A stretch of 64,000 bases of DNA from positions 186,001-250,000 of the forward strand of contig JAUNHE010000003.1 of the NCBI GenBank assembly GCA_030524105.1, written 5' to 3'. The DNA is from Rothia sp. (in: high G+C Gram-positive bacteria). GTDB lineage: Bacteria > Actinomycetota > Actinomycetes > Actinomycetales > Micrococcaceae. Made by a program: the position numbers and the translations under genes. The notes below the pieces were generated by a model that worked only from the letters and a program-made list of their open reading frames with translations, had not been told where the DNA came from and did no database searches. Positions 36,260 to 44,235 of this stretch are shown in pieces (positions within the stretch are counted from its first letter, which is position 1; each line of letters begins with the position of its first letter).

Positions 36260-36343
36260 GAGGGATCCTTAGCGGTTTGAGAAGCTATAACACTGCGTCA
36301 CGTCACATAAAATACCAACGCTCCATTATATGAATACTTATAC

Positions 36344-37549
36344 CTAAAACCTAAGTTCCAGGGTAAGAATGTCCTGACCTGCTTGAGCTCCCTGCGGCGG
36401 AAGGAGCAATAACAACTGTGCTTGCGCAAAATCAGAGAGCATGTGAGATTTGGAACGGTTAAGTAAAGGAATGACATATAGGCCGTCCCGTAGCCCCGGA
36501 ATGATCCGCTGATCTTCACTTTTTAAAGCGGGAATATCACCTGCTAATTGGTATTTTTTCAGGGCAGGGAGGGCTTGCCCACAGGCGCCGGCCAGATAAG
36601 CCGGTAGATAAGAATAAAGGCTAGTATAGGCAGCTAAAGGATTACCGGGTAAACCCAGCAGAAGCCTACCGTCGGGTAGCTGGGCGCACAGACAGGGGTG
36701 GCCCGGGCGGACGGCTACAGAGGAAAAAATATAGGTGGCTCCCAGCTGCTTAAGAGTCTGGCGAAGGACATCCACCCGAGAAGTAGAGGAACCGCCTGTT
36801 ACGAGCAGCAGCTGGCTAGAAGCAGTGTCACTGCTTCTTACCCAAGCCAGCACCTGCTGCTGACTATCACGAAGCCTAGCTGTACTGGCGAGCTCGGCTC
36901 CGTAGGAACTGAGGATAGCTGGAAAGGGAATCGAATAAGCATCGCGTACCTGGCCGGGGCCGGGGAGGCCCCGGGTAATAACCTCGTTACCGGTGTAGGC
37001 CACACTCAGTCGCTGGCGGCTATAGGCTACAAGTGTGCTGATGCCACAGACCGCTAAGAAGGCAAGTAGACGGGGGGTTAAGTCCTGGCCGGCCCTGGCA
37101 ATAGTACTACCGCAGGCTAACTCCTCTGCCGCCCGGCGAATATCGCTACCGGCGGCTGGTTCCGGACCAAGTGCCTCAAGCCAGGTTAAGCCATCTTTTG
37201 GGCTTAGTTTCGCCCTTTCCTGGCGAAGAATAGCCTGGGTACCTGCCGGCAGCAAGCCACCGGTGAGGATAGGGCTGGCGTAACCGGGCTTTAGGTCACG
37301 TGCAAGACGGTGAATATTCTGGTCTTCTTCGGCCGGTGGTGGGTCCAGTAGGAGCCAGGGACCCGGCCCACAGACGGCGTAACCGTCCATAGCGGACGAA
37401 TCGTAATGGGGCAGCGCAATAGGAGCCTGTAGGTCCTGAGCTAAAACGGCGCCCAGGCTCTGGGCAAGCTCAAGTTCCTGCTGGCCTTGGCGAAGCTGGC
37501 CCTGCTCATAGATGGCCTGACGGGCCTGTAACCAAGTGTGGGCTTTCAT
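36344..37549 (-). CDS. moeA: molybdopterin molybdotransferase, copy 1
   Basis: MoeA inserts molybdate into adenylated molybdopterin. The 401-residue protein has the domain order of MoeA, with the N-terminal ALPHYDSSAMDGYAV, the MoCF-binding segment LLLVTGGSSTSRVDV and the loop LLGLPGNPLAAYTS. It overlaps mobA by 4 bp, so the two are co-translated. In the canonical pattern TGGxSxG the glycines following are replaced here by SSTSR, so this copy may be divergent. A second MoeA lies at 41.3-42.7 kb. Confidence 0.88.
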   Translation of the reverse strand: MKAHTWLQARQAIYEQGQLRQGQQELELAQSLGAVLAQDLQAPIALPHYDSSAMDGYAVCGPGPWLLLDPPPAEEDQNIHRLARDLKPGYASPILTGGLLPAGTQAILRQERAKLSPKDGLTWLEALGPEPAAGSDIRRAAEELACGSTIARAGQDLTPRLLAFLAVCGISTLVAYSRQRLSVAYTGNEVITRGLPGPGQVRDAYSIPFPAILSSYGAELASTARLRDSQQQVLAWVRSSDTASSQLLLVTGGSSTSRVDVLRQTLKQLGATYIFSSVAVRPGHPCLCAQLPDGRLLLGLPGNPLAAYTSLYSYLPAYLAGACGQALPALKKYQLAGDIPALKSEDQRIIPGLRDGLYVIPLLNRSKSHMLSDFAQAQLLLLLPPQGAQAGQDILTLELRF

Positions 37550-38193
37550 GCTGGGTTATCTTTGCCCATCTGTGCAGCTTGGCCAAAACCTAGCGCTTGG
37601 GCCTGATCCCAGGTGTCAACGTCGTCAGTGCTGCCTGCCGGAAGCAAGAGGGGGGTGGGCTTGAGGGGGGCCAGCAGTTTTTTAACCGAGAGGTCCCGGC
37701 CAGCCCTGGGAACCTGGGCCATGAAAGCTGGGTCAAGAAGCAGGGCGCTGCGGTAGAGGCCGGCTAGTGGCTCCGGGCCTGCCTGGCTATGGCCCATAAA
37801 TCCCAGTTCAGCCTGCTCAGCCTGGCTGGCCCTAGCTAATAAAGCCTGTACTGCCAGAGTAACTCTGGGCATATCTACTGCCAGTAGCAGTGTCCACTGG
37901 CCCAGGGCCTGAGGTTTTTGTTGGGCCAAGAGGGCTATACCGGCATAGCAGGCAGCCGCAGGACCGGCAAAGGCTGGTTTTTCCCGGGTTCGTAGGACAC
38001 CTGGCGGGAGCAGGTTTTCTAAGTCTTCAGGGCCAACTACCACGGTTAAACGGGCAGCATCAAGGGCAGCTAGGCTCAGCTCAAGCAAGGTCTGCCTGCC
38101 ATTGGATAGGTGTGCTTTAGCCTCACCGCCAAGGCGACTAGAGCGCCCTCCGGCCACAATCACGGCATTAAAGCTAACTGCTGGCTCAGGCAT
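37546..38193 (-). CDS. mobA: molybdenum cofactor nucleotidyltransferase (MobA-like)
   Basis: The 215-residue protein carries the nucleotide-binding AVIVAGGRSSRLGGEAKA loop of MobA-type enzymes and a LLLAVDMPRVT segment with the metal-binding Asp. MobA attaches GMP to molybdopterin, giving the MGD form that respiratory nitrate reductase needs. ATG at 38193 follows AGGAGGCTAAG and lies 1 bp after moaD. A related CTP-transferase function (MocA) is less likely because NarG uses MGD. Confidence 0.85.
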   Translation of the reverse strand: MPEPAVSFNAVIVAGGRSSRLGGEAKAHLSNGRQTLLELSLAALDAARLTVVVGPEDLENLLPPGVLRTREKPAFAGPAAACYAGIALLAQQKPQALGQWTLLLAVDMPRVTLAVQALLARASQAEQAELGFMGHSQAGPEPLAGLYRSALLLDPAFMAQVPRAGRDLSVKKLLAPLKPTPLLLPAGSTDDVDTWDQAQALGFGQAAQMGKDNPA

Positions 38194-38194
38194 C

Positions 38195-38470
38195 TTAGCC
38201 TCCTGCAAAAGGGGGCAGCACATCTAACCTGTCAGCTTCACTGAGCTGGCTCTCTAAGCTGGCAGCACTACCGTTTATTAAAAACGAGCACTGCTTAAGA
38301 ACCTGAGCTAGGGTTAAGCCCGACGGGGTACGTCCGGTATGGGAGCCGGCAAGGTAATCCACGACCTTGGCAAGAGGGGCAGTAGTAGAGCCGGTTACCT
38401 CCGCTAAGACCAGTTCCTCTTGGGCTAAACCACTGGCAGCCCTAGCCGCAGCAAAATAGAAAACCTTCAT
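38195..38470 (-). CDS. moaD: molybdopterin synthase sulfur carrier subunit
   Basis: The 91-residue ubiquitin-like protein ends in PPFAGG, the Gly-Gly tail that is thiocarboxylated to carry sulfur. Family features include KVFYFAAARAASGL at the start. It is embedded between moaA and mobA with gaps of 2 and 1 bp. Its activating enzyme is the MoeZ-type protein at 44.2-45.4 kb and its partner MoaE lies at 43.7 kb. Confidence 0.92.
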   Translation of the reverse strand: MKVFYFAAARAASGLAQEELVLAEVTGSTTAPLAKVVDYLAGSHTGRTPSGLTLAQVLKQCSFLINGSAASLESQLSEADRLDVLPPFAGG

Positions 38471-38472
38471 AG

Positions 38473-39597
38473 CTAGCCTCCAATAGCACTCATAGATCGG
38501 GCAGGTTGCACAAAATCCTCTGCCTCAAAACCGGCAGTATTTTTACCGTGGGCAGCGGGTTTTGCCCACATAGCATCCTGCCACAGCTCCGCTAGCTGCC
38601 GATCGCTTGCTCCGGTACGCAGCGCCAGCATGAGGTCTGTCTCGGTTTGGGAGAAGAGGCAGCTACGGATCTTACCGTCAGCTGTCAGCCGGGTGCGGGT
38701 GCAACTACTGCAAAAGGGCTCAGTCACAGAAGCAATAATACCTACCTGCCCCAGGGCAGCAGCACCGGCGCTGGATCCAAGGGGATAAACATCCCAGACT
38801 TTGGCGGGAGCGGAAACCGGGTTCTTATCCGAGAGCTGCAGCCGGTAATGCTGGCTTAAACTCTGCCGGATCCTTGCGGCGCTCACGGTTTTTTCCCGGC
38901 TCCAACGGTGGTCGGCATCTAAGGGCATCTGCTCAATAAAACGTAGCTGGTAGCCCTTCTCTAAAGCCCAGGCCAGCAGCTCAGGGCCTTGCTGATCGTT
39001 AATACCCGGCATTAAAACCGCATTAATTTTGATGGGGCTTAGGCCTGCCCGATGGGCAGCATCCACCCCGGCCAACACGTCTTTGAGCCTATCGCGCCGG
39101 GTGAGCTTAGCAAAAGTTTGTGGACAAATAGAATCCAAGGAAACATTGATCCGGTTAAGCCCGGCCGCAACAAGAGACTGTGCATGCTTATCTAAGCCCA
39201 GACCGTTTGTGGTTAGCGAGAGCGGAAGCTGCGCAAAGTCGCGGCGGATACTGCTAAGAATGTTAAGCAAATCCTTACGGAGCAGGGGCTCGCCACCGGT
39301 AAAACGGATTTCTTTAACGCCCAAAAGTTCAACGGCAATCCTTGCCAGCCGCACCAGCTCTGAGGCAGTTAAAAGTTGCTCAGAAGGTAGCCAGTCTAAG
39401 CCCTCAGCCGGCATGCAGTACTGGCAGCGTAGATTACACTTATCGGTTAAGGAAATTCTTAAATCTGTGGCTACCCGGCCCCAAGAATCTTGAAGCAAAC
39501 CAGCTGAATTCTGGGAAACCTTGGTGTCAGTAGGGGCAACACGCACAATGGGCAGGTGCGGCCCCGCAATGAGGGTGCCTGCTGCTGTCTGGCCCAT
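38473..39597 (-). CDS. moaA: GTP 3',8-cyclase (radical SAM)
   Basis: MoaA performs the first step of molybdenum cofactor synthesis. The 374-residue protein has the radical SAM cluster motif CNLRCQYC, GEPLLRKDL, and the C-terminal second cluster cysteines in FCSSCTRTRLTADGKIRSCL. The C-terminus ends in Gly-Gly, needed for activity in homologues. GGAGAGG precedes the ATG. It is divergent from modA across a 107-bp region with a dyad. Confidence 0.94.
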   Translation of the reverse strand: MGQTAAGTLIAGPHLPIVRVAPTDTKVSQNSAGLLQDSWGRVATDLRISLTDKCNLRCQYCMPAEGLDWLPSEQLLTASELVRLARIAVELLGVKEIRFTGGEPLLRKDLLNILSSIRRDFAQLPLSLTTNGLGLDKHAQSLVAAGLNRINVSLDSICPQTFAKLTRRDRLKDVLAGVDAAHRAGLSPIKINAVLMPGINDQQGPELLAWALEKGYQLRFIEQMPLDADHRWSREKTVSAARIRQSLSQHYRLQLSDKNPVSAPAKVWDVYPLGSSAGAAALGQVGIIASVTEPFCSSCTRTRLTADGKIRSCLFSQTETDLMLALRTGASDRQLAELWQDAMWAKPAAHGKNTAGFEAEDFVQPARSMSAIGG

Positions 39598-39621
39598 GTC
39601 CTGCCTCTCCTAAAATTTGCA

Positions 39622-39652
39622 TTTTTTGGTTATATTTAGGGTAACCGAAAAA
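39622..39652. promoter_or_regulatory. dyad in the moaA-modA divergent promoter region
   Basis: TTTTTTGGTTA and TAACCGAAAAA form arms of 11 bp with one mismatch around a 9-bp centre, and the inner GGTTA/TAACC is exact. The position between two divergent molybdenum operons suits a shared operator. It does not match the E. coli ModE box exactly, so the regulator is unknown. Confidence 0.5.
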
Positions 39653-39704
39653 TCACGCACCCTCTAGGAAGGGATCAGCTCCCTAGGACGCCAGGACTCT
39701 CTTT

Positions 39705-40502
39705 ATGTATCGGAAAGCACTGCTCGCCAGCACGCTGGCTACCTTACTTCTCATTCTTAGCCTCACGACTGCTTGTAGCCAGAATTCATCTGTAAGCACA
39801 ACCGAAGACTCGCCGGTTGAAGTAACCGTTTTTGCCGCTGCCTCTCTTAACGCCGCCGGCGCAGAACTGGAAAGAGCCTATGAAGAGGAACACCAGCAGG
39901 TAGACCTCAGCTTTAACTATGCCGGGTCCTCTAAGCTTGTCCAGCAAATAGAACAGGGAGCCGGAGCAGACCTTCTCATTACTGCCGACAAATCCAGCAT
40001 GCAACAAGCTCAAGAAAAATTGACTGAACTAGCCCAAACCCAGCCCCAGGTGATCGCCAGCAACCAACTGGTTCTGGCCAGCGCACCCGATAACCCGGCA
40101 GGCATTAGCAGTCTTCAAGACCTTAGCTCAGCGGAGGTAACCACCGGAATTTGCGCCCTCGAAGTACCCTGTGGCACCTTAGCCCACCGGGTACTTGACC
40201 AAGAAAAAATTAGTTTGGGATCTGCCAGCGAAGAGGCCAACGTCTCCGAGGTAGCTAGCAAAGTAGCCAGCGGCACCGTCGATGCCGGCTTTATTTACAG
40301 CACAGATCTTGCGGTACTGGAAAAAACACACACGATCACCCACCTGGATCTACTCAACCTGCCAGCCAACAGCTACCCGGCAGCATTAACAAGCCAGGGA
40401 GCAGAATCCGAGCAAGCCAAAGAATTCTTTAACTGGCTTAGTACAGACCAAGCCCAAAAAATCCTGCAGGATTATGGGTTTGGCCCCGCTCAAGACTCCT
40501 GA
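39705..40502 (+). CDS. modA: molybdate ABC transporter, substrate-binding lipoprotein
   Basis: The 265-residue protein starts with a lipoprotein signal whose lipobox is LTTAC (Cys at about residue 24). The mature part has the ModA pattern: VTVFAAASLNAAGAELERAY, FNYAGSSKLVQQIEQGAGAD and VPCGTLAHRVL. It should bind molybdate (or tungstate) outside the membrane and deliver it to ModB, which starts 2 bp downstream. Confidence 0.92.
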   Translation: MYRKALLASTLATLLLILSLTTACSQNSSVSTTEDSPVEVTVFAAASLNAAGAELERAYEEEHQQVDLSFNYAGSSKLVQQIEQGAGADLLITADKSSMQQAQEKLTELAQTQPQVIASNQLVLASAPDNPAGISSLQDLSSAEVTTGICALEVPCGTLAHRVLDQEKISLGSASEEANVSEVASKVASGTVDAGFIYSTDLAVLEKTHTITHLDLLNLPANSYPAALTSQGAESEQAKEFFNWLSTDQAQKILQDYGFGPAQDS

Positions 40503-40504
40503 CC

Positions 40505-41338
40505 ATGAGAACTAAAAACCGGCAGTTTCGTTCTGTACCGGCCTTCTTTATTCTGCCAGCTGCCCTAGGATTGCTCCTGATCCTAGGTCCTTTGCTGGGC
40601 TTAGCCAGCAATATTCCCTGGACAGAAGTGGGCAGTATCATGGCTAGTGACCAAGGGCTGGCAGCAGTACGACTATCCATTAGCACAGCCCTCATCTCAA
40701 CCCTGCTCTGCGCCCTACTGGGCTTACCCCTCTCCTTACTGCTAGCAAAAGTACTTGCCCGCAGCCGTTACCAGAAGATTGGCAGAATACTATACGCCCT
40801 CATCTATACGCCGGTTATTCTCTCCCCGGTTGTTTCGGGCCTGGCTCTCATCTTCTTCTGGGGCAAAAAAGGTCTCCTAGGAGCCTGGCTCTACCAGCAG
40901 TTTGCAATAAGTCTTCCCTTTACACCGGCAGCAGTGGTTCTAACTCAAATCTTTGTTGGCCTGCCCTTTTTTGTTGCAGCTAGCGTCACCACCCTAGGGA
41001 GCATACCCAAAGAATACGAAGAAATAGCCCTTGTTGAAGGGGCCAGCGCCTGGGAAATCAGCTTAAAAGTACTGCTACCCATAGCCGCCCCCGGCATTGC
41101 AACCGGCACCTTACTGAGCTTTGCCCGGGCCCTGGGAGAATACGGGGCTACCCTAACCTTTGCCGGAAATATCGCAGAAAAAACCCGTACCATCCCTCTC
41201 AACATTGAGCTCATGCTCAGCTCCAACTACATGCCGCAAGCTTTGGGAGCAGCCTTCCAACTCATCAGCCTCTACCTTATTGTGCTGGCCCTAGCCCTGC
41301 TGCTCTGGAACCTCAACCGGCTAAGGAAAAGAACATGA
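40505..41338 (+). CDS. modB: molybdate ABC transporter permease
   Basis: The 277-residue protein has about six helices and the permease EAA motif (EEIALVEGASAWEISLKVLL), which docks with the ATPase, followed by RALGEYGATLTFAGNI, typical of ModB. The next gene overlaps by 4 bp (ATGA) and is moeA rather than modC, so the ATPase subunit is missing from the operon. Confidence 0.92.
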   Translation: MRTKNRQFRSVPAFFILPAALGLLLILGPLLGLASNIPWTEVGSIMASDQGLAAVRLSISTALISTLLCALLGLPLSLLLAKVLARSRYQKIGRILYALIYTPVILSPVVSGLALIFFWGKKGLLGAWLYQQFAISLPFTPAAVVLTQIFVGLPFFVAASVTTLGSIPKEYEEIALVEGASAWEISLKVLLPIAAPGIATGTLLSFARALGEYGATLTFAGNIAEKTRTIPLNIELMLSSNYMPQALGAAFQLISLYLIVLALALLLWNLNRLRKRT

Positions 41339-42711
41339 CCGGCACAAACCTGACCAAGATCCCCAAAAAACTTAGCCCCCAAGAATACCGGGACCTAGTG
41401 GCCAGCGAGCTGGCACCCCTGCTCACCGCCAAAAGCTGCACAATACCCAGCCAAGAGGCCTTAGGCCGGACGCTAGCTAAAGATCTTTACGCCAGAGAAG
41501 ACCAACCGGCCTTTGCCAACTCACAAATGGACGGCTACGCCATAACCACTGCCGCAGCTACAGCCAGCACACGTATCTTTACCGTTGGCCCAGACCTTCC
41601 AGCTGGAGCAGGCCAGCAGCAAAGACAGATCTCAGACAGCCTTGCCTATCCCATCATGACCGGAGCAGCCTTACCGGCAGGCTACAGCACCGTCATCCCA
41701 GAAGAACTTGCAGAACCACAAGGCCAAACTGAGGGCAATTTTGCCCTCTGCGGCAGTGAGGTCTACCTACCGCCAGCCCCAGCCGGTCAATATGTTCGCC
41801 AGGCAGGCCAAGACATCGCAGCAGGCCAGCTGCTGATCACAGCCCAGACCCAGCTCAGCCCGGTAGACCTGGCTCTGCTGGCAGCCCAAGGCATAAAAAA
41901 GCTACCGGTGCTGCAGCCCCCGTCGGTCTTAATCCTGACCGGAGGAGACGAGATAAAAAATACAAGCAGCGTAGCGCAGGCAAGCATCAGAGACGCCAAC
42001 GGCCCCATGCTCACCGCCCTCCTCCAAGCGGACGGTGTCCAGAGCCAGCACCTAAGAATCACAGACAATCCCCAAGATCTGCTGGAAAAACTGACCAAGA
42101 TCTTAGCTAAAAACCCGCCCCAGCTCATCGTCTCTAGCGGTGGAATCAGCCACGGTAAATACGAAGTCATCAAGCAGGTTGGCCAGCTGCTGAGCCAAGC
42201 CAGCCCGACGGACCTCCATGCAAAAAAAACCTGGTTTGGCCAGGTCAGCCAGCAACCGGCAGGCCCCCAGGCTCTTATGCTGCTAGAAACCCCGGCCCCA
42301 GAAAAAACCAGCCTTCCCTGGCTAGCCTTCCCCGGCAACCCAGTAAGTACTCTGGTCTCCTACACCCTGCTCCTTAGACCCCTGCTTAGCCAAAAAACCT
42401 CCCAAGAACCTACCGCCCACTACGGCAAGCTAGTAAGCCCAAGCCGCCTACAAGGGCTTAAAGACAAAACCCAGTACCTGCGTGGCCGGGCCCAGACCAG
42501 CCAGCAGGAGGACGGCAGCCTGCAGGTCCAGCTCACCGTCGACCCGCAGGCAGGATCCCACCTGCTTTACCGGGCCAGCCAGGCCAACGCCCTGATTGAA
42601 CTAGAAGCAGCTAGCAGCTACCGTAACGGTGATACGCTGCGTTACTATCCCCTAACAGCAGAAGCAACCTACCCCAGAAAGACAGAAGCATGGCCACAGA
42701 AGAGACCCTAA
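41335..42711 (+). CDS. moeA: molybdopterin molybdotransferase, copy 2
   Basis: The 458-residue MoeA homologue has NSQMDGYAI, PIMTGAALPAG, ILTGGDEI, IVSSGGISHGKYE and LAFPGNPVSTLV, all close to the canonical motifs. It therefore looks more typical than copy 1 in its phosphate-binding loop (SSGGISHG). It is translationally coupled to modB, and its end overlaps moaC by about 22 bp. Its codon use is rich in CAA and AAA compared with genes after 43.3 kb. Confidence 0.9.
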   Translation: MTGTNLTKIPKKLSPQEYRDLVASELAPLLTAKSCTIPSQEALGRTLAKDLYAREDQPAFANSQMDGYAITTAAATASTRIFTVGPDLPAGAGQQQRQISDSLAYPIMTGAALPAGYSTVIPEELAEPQGQTEGNFALCGSEVYLPPAPAGQYVRQAGQDIAAGQLLITAQTQLSPVDLALLAAQGIKKLPVLQPPSVLILTGGDEIKNTSSVAQASIRDANGPMLTALLQADGVQSQHLRITDNPQDLLEKLTKILAKNPPQLIVSSGGISHGKYEVIKQVGQLLSQASPTDLHAKKTWFGQVSQQPAGPQALMLLETPAPEKTSLPWLAFPGNPVSTLVSYTLLLRPLLSQKTSQEPTAHYGKLVSPSRLQGLKDKTQYLRGRAQTSQQEDGSLQVQLTVDPQAGSHLLYRASQANALIELEAASSYRNGDTLRYYPLTAEATYPRKTEAWPQKRP

Positions 42712-43199
42712 CCCACCTGCGCCAAGACGGCAGCGCCCACATGGTTGACGTCACCGAAAAACCCGTCACCAGCAGAAGCGCCCGTGCTCAAGCAAAAGTC
42801 ATTACTACAGCCGAGGTCATCAACCAAATCTTTACAGCCAACCTCCCCAAAGGCGACGCTCTACCAACCGCCCGCATAGCTGCCATCATGGCAGCTAAAA
42901 AAACTGCTGAGATTATCCCCCTCTGCCACCCGCTACCCCTAGGAAAGATCACCGTAGATTTCCAGCGGCTTAAGCAGGCCGTAGGCATCCAAGTAAGCGT
43001 TAAAACACGCGGAGTTACCGGGGTCGAGATGGAAGCGCTCACCGCCGCAAGCGCCGCAGCCCTGACCATCTACGACATGATTAAAGCCGTTGACAAAGAA
43101 GCCCAAATCACCGAGATTCAGGTCCTTGAGAAAAGGGGCGGACAATCCGGAGACTGGACCCACAGTAAAAAAACCTCAGCCGACACAGAAGAAAGGTAG
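42690..43199 (+). CDS. moaC: cyclic pyranopterin monophosphate synthase
   Basis: MoaC converts the MoaA product to cyclic pyranopterin monophosphate. The 169-residue protein has HMVDVTEKPVTSRSARA, the active-site IIPLCHPLPLG and GVTGVEMEALTAASAAALTIYDM. It normally forms hexamers in the cytoplasm. The start overlaps the end of moeA copy 2. A short tail (SGDWTHSKKTSADTEER) follows the conserved core. Confidence 0.94.
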   Translation: MATEETLTHLRQDGSAHMVDVTEKPVTSRSARAQAKVITTAEVINQIFTANLPKGDALPTARIAAIMAAKKTAEIIPLCHPLPLGKITVDFQRLKQAVGIQVSVKTRGVTGVEMEALTAASAAALTIYDMIKAVDKEAQITEIQVLEKRGGQSGDWTHSKKTSADTEER

Positions 43200-43202
43200 A
43201 AA

Positions 43203-43709
43203 ATGAGTAAAGAACAAGAAAACCCCACCGGCCTCACCGCAGCAGTCATCGTGGCCTCCACCAGGGCTGCGCAGGGCCTTTATCAAGATAAATCTGGGCC
43301 GCTGCTGGTGGATTGGCTGCGCTCGCAGGGCTTTGCTACCCCCGATGCAACAGTTTTGGAGGACCACCAGGTGGGGGTTTACTTCCATCAGCTGATGAAG
43401 AACCCCAGCCAGCTGCCTACCATTATTTTGACCACGGGTGGAACCGGACTCAACACGGATGATCAGACGGTTGAGGCAGTGCAACCGTATTTGGACAAGG
43501 AAATTCCGGGCATTATGCATGCCTTCTGGGCCCGGGGCCTCAAGTCTGTGCCGGCCGCTGTGCTCAGCCGAGGTGTTGCCGGAGTGATTAATCGGTCTTT
43601 TGTGATGACCCTGCCCGGTTCCCTGGGAGCAGTCCAGGATGGCTGTGCCATTTTGCAGCCCATCCTACCCCATATTCTGCGGCAGCTAGAGGACTATCAT
43701 GACCACTAA
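43203..43709 (+). CDS. mogA: molybdopterin adenylyltransferase (MogA/MoaB family)
   Basis: The 168-residue protein matches the MoCF fold of MogA/MoaB: AAVIVASTRAAQGLYQDKSG, IILTTGGTGLNTDDQTVEAV and FVMTLPGSLGAVQDG. It adenylates molybdopterin before MoeA inserts the metal. AAAGG precedes the ATG. From about its twentieth codon, CAG and CTG codons replace the CAA-rich style of the preceding four genes. It overlaps moaE by 11 bp. Confidence 0.88.
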   Translation: MSKEQENPTGLTAAVIVASTRAAQGLYQDKSGPLLVDWLRSQGFATPDATVLEDHQVGVYFHQLMKNPSQLPTIILTTGGTGLNTDDQTVEAVQPYLDKEIPGIMHAFWARGLKSVPAAVLSRGVAGVINRSFVMTLPGSLGAVQDGCAILQPILPHILRQLEDYHDH

Positions 43710-44169
43710 ACAATCCGACAGCTCACTGGAGCCTAGTGAGTCTGTGCTGGTCTTCTGGGATATTAGCTCTGAACCGCTAGAAGGCATGCTGGCTGGCGGA
43801 CGGCAGGCAGTTCTGACGGAGCAGATGGGCGCCTTGGTGACCTTTGACGGTGTGGTGCGCAACCACGATCATGGCTGCCCGGTGGCTGGCTTATCCTACT
43901 CTGCCCACCCGCAGGCTAAGGAATATTTGGAGCAGGTGCTTCGGTCTGTGCTGCTTGACTGCGCCGGGGTCAGGCTGTGGGCGGTGCACCGGGTGGGTCC
44001 CCTTGCCATAGGGGAATCAGCTTTAACGGTCTTAGCCGCCGCTGCCCACCGGGAACAGGCCTTTAAGGCTTGTCAGTTAGCTGCAGATCGGATTAAGGCT
44101 CAGGTACCCATTTGGAAGGAACAGCAACTAGCTGACGGCAGCCTTGAATGGGTGGGGCTGGATAGTTAG
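43699..44169 (+). CDS. moaE: molybdopterin synthase catalytic subunit
   Basis: The 156-residue protein has the MoaE core: ALVTFDGVVRNHDHG, LSYSAHPQAKEYLEQVL, VHRVGPLAIGESAL and KAQVPIWKEQQLADGSLEWV, with the catalytic lysines in KxxxPxWK. It combines with MoaD to insert the two dithiolene sulfurs. It overlaps mogA and precedes the activating enzyme by a short gap. Confidence 0.93.
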   Translation: MTTKQSDSSLEPSESVLVFWDISSEPLEGMLAGGRQAVLTEQMGALVTFDGVVRNHDHGCPVAGLSYSAHPQAKEYLEQVLRSVLLDCAGVRLWAVHRVGPLAIGESALTVLAAAAHREQAFKACQLAADRIKAQVPIWKEQQLADGSLEWVGLDS

Positions 44170-44235
44170 AGGCCCAAGGTATTGCCGCCCCCTAAGAGTA
44201 TGATGGTAGCCTTACCCTTCGAGAAAGAGGTTCCT

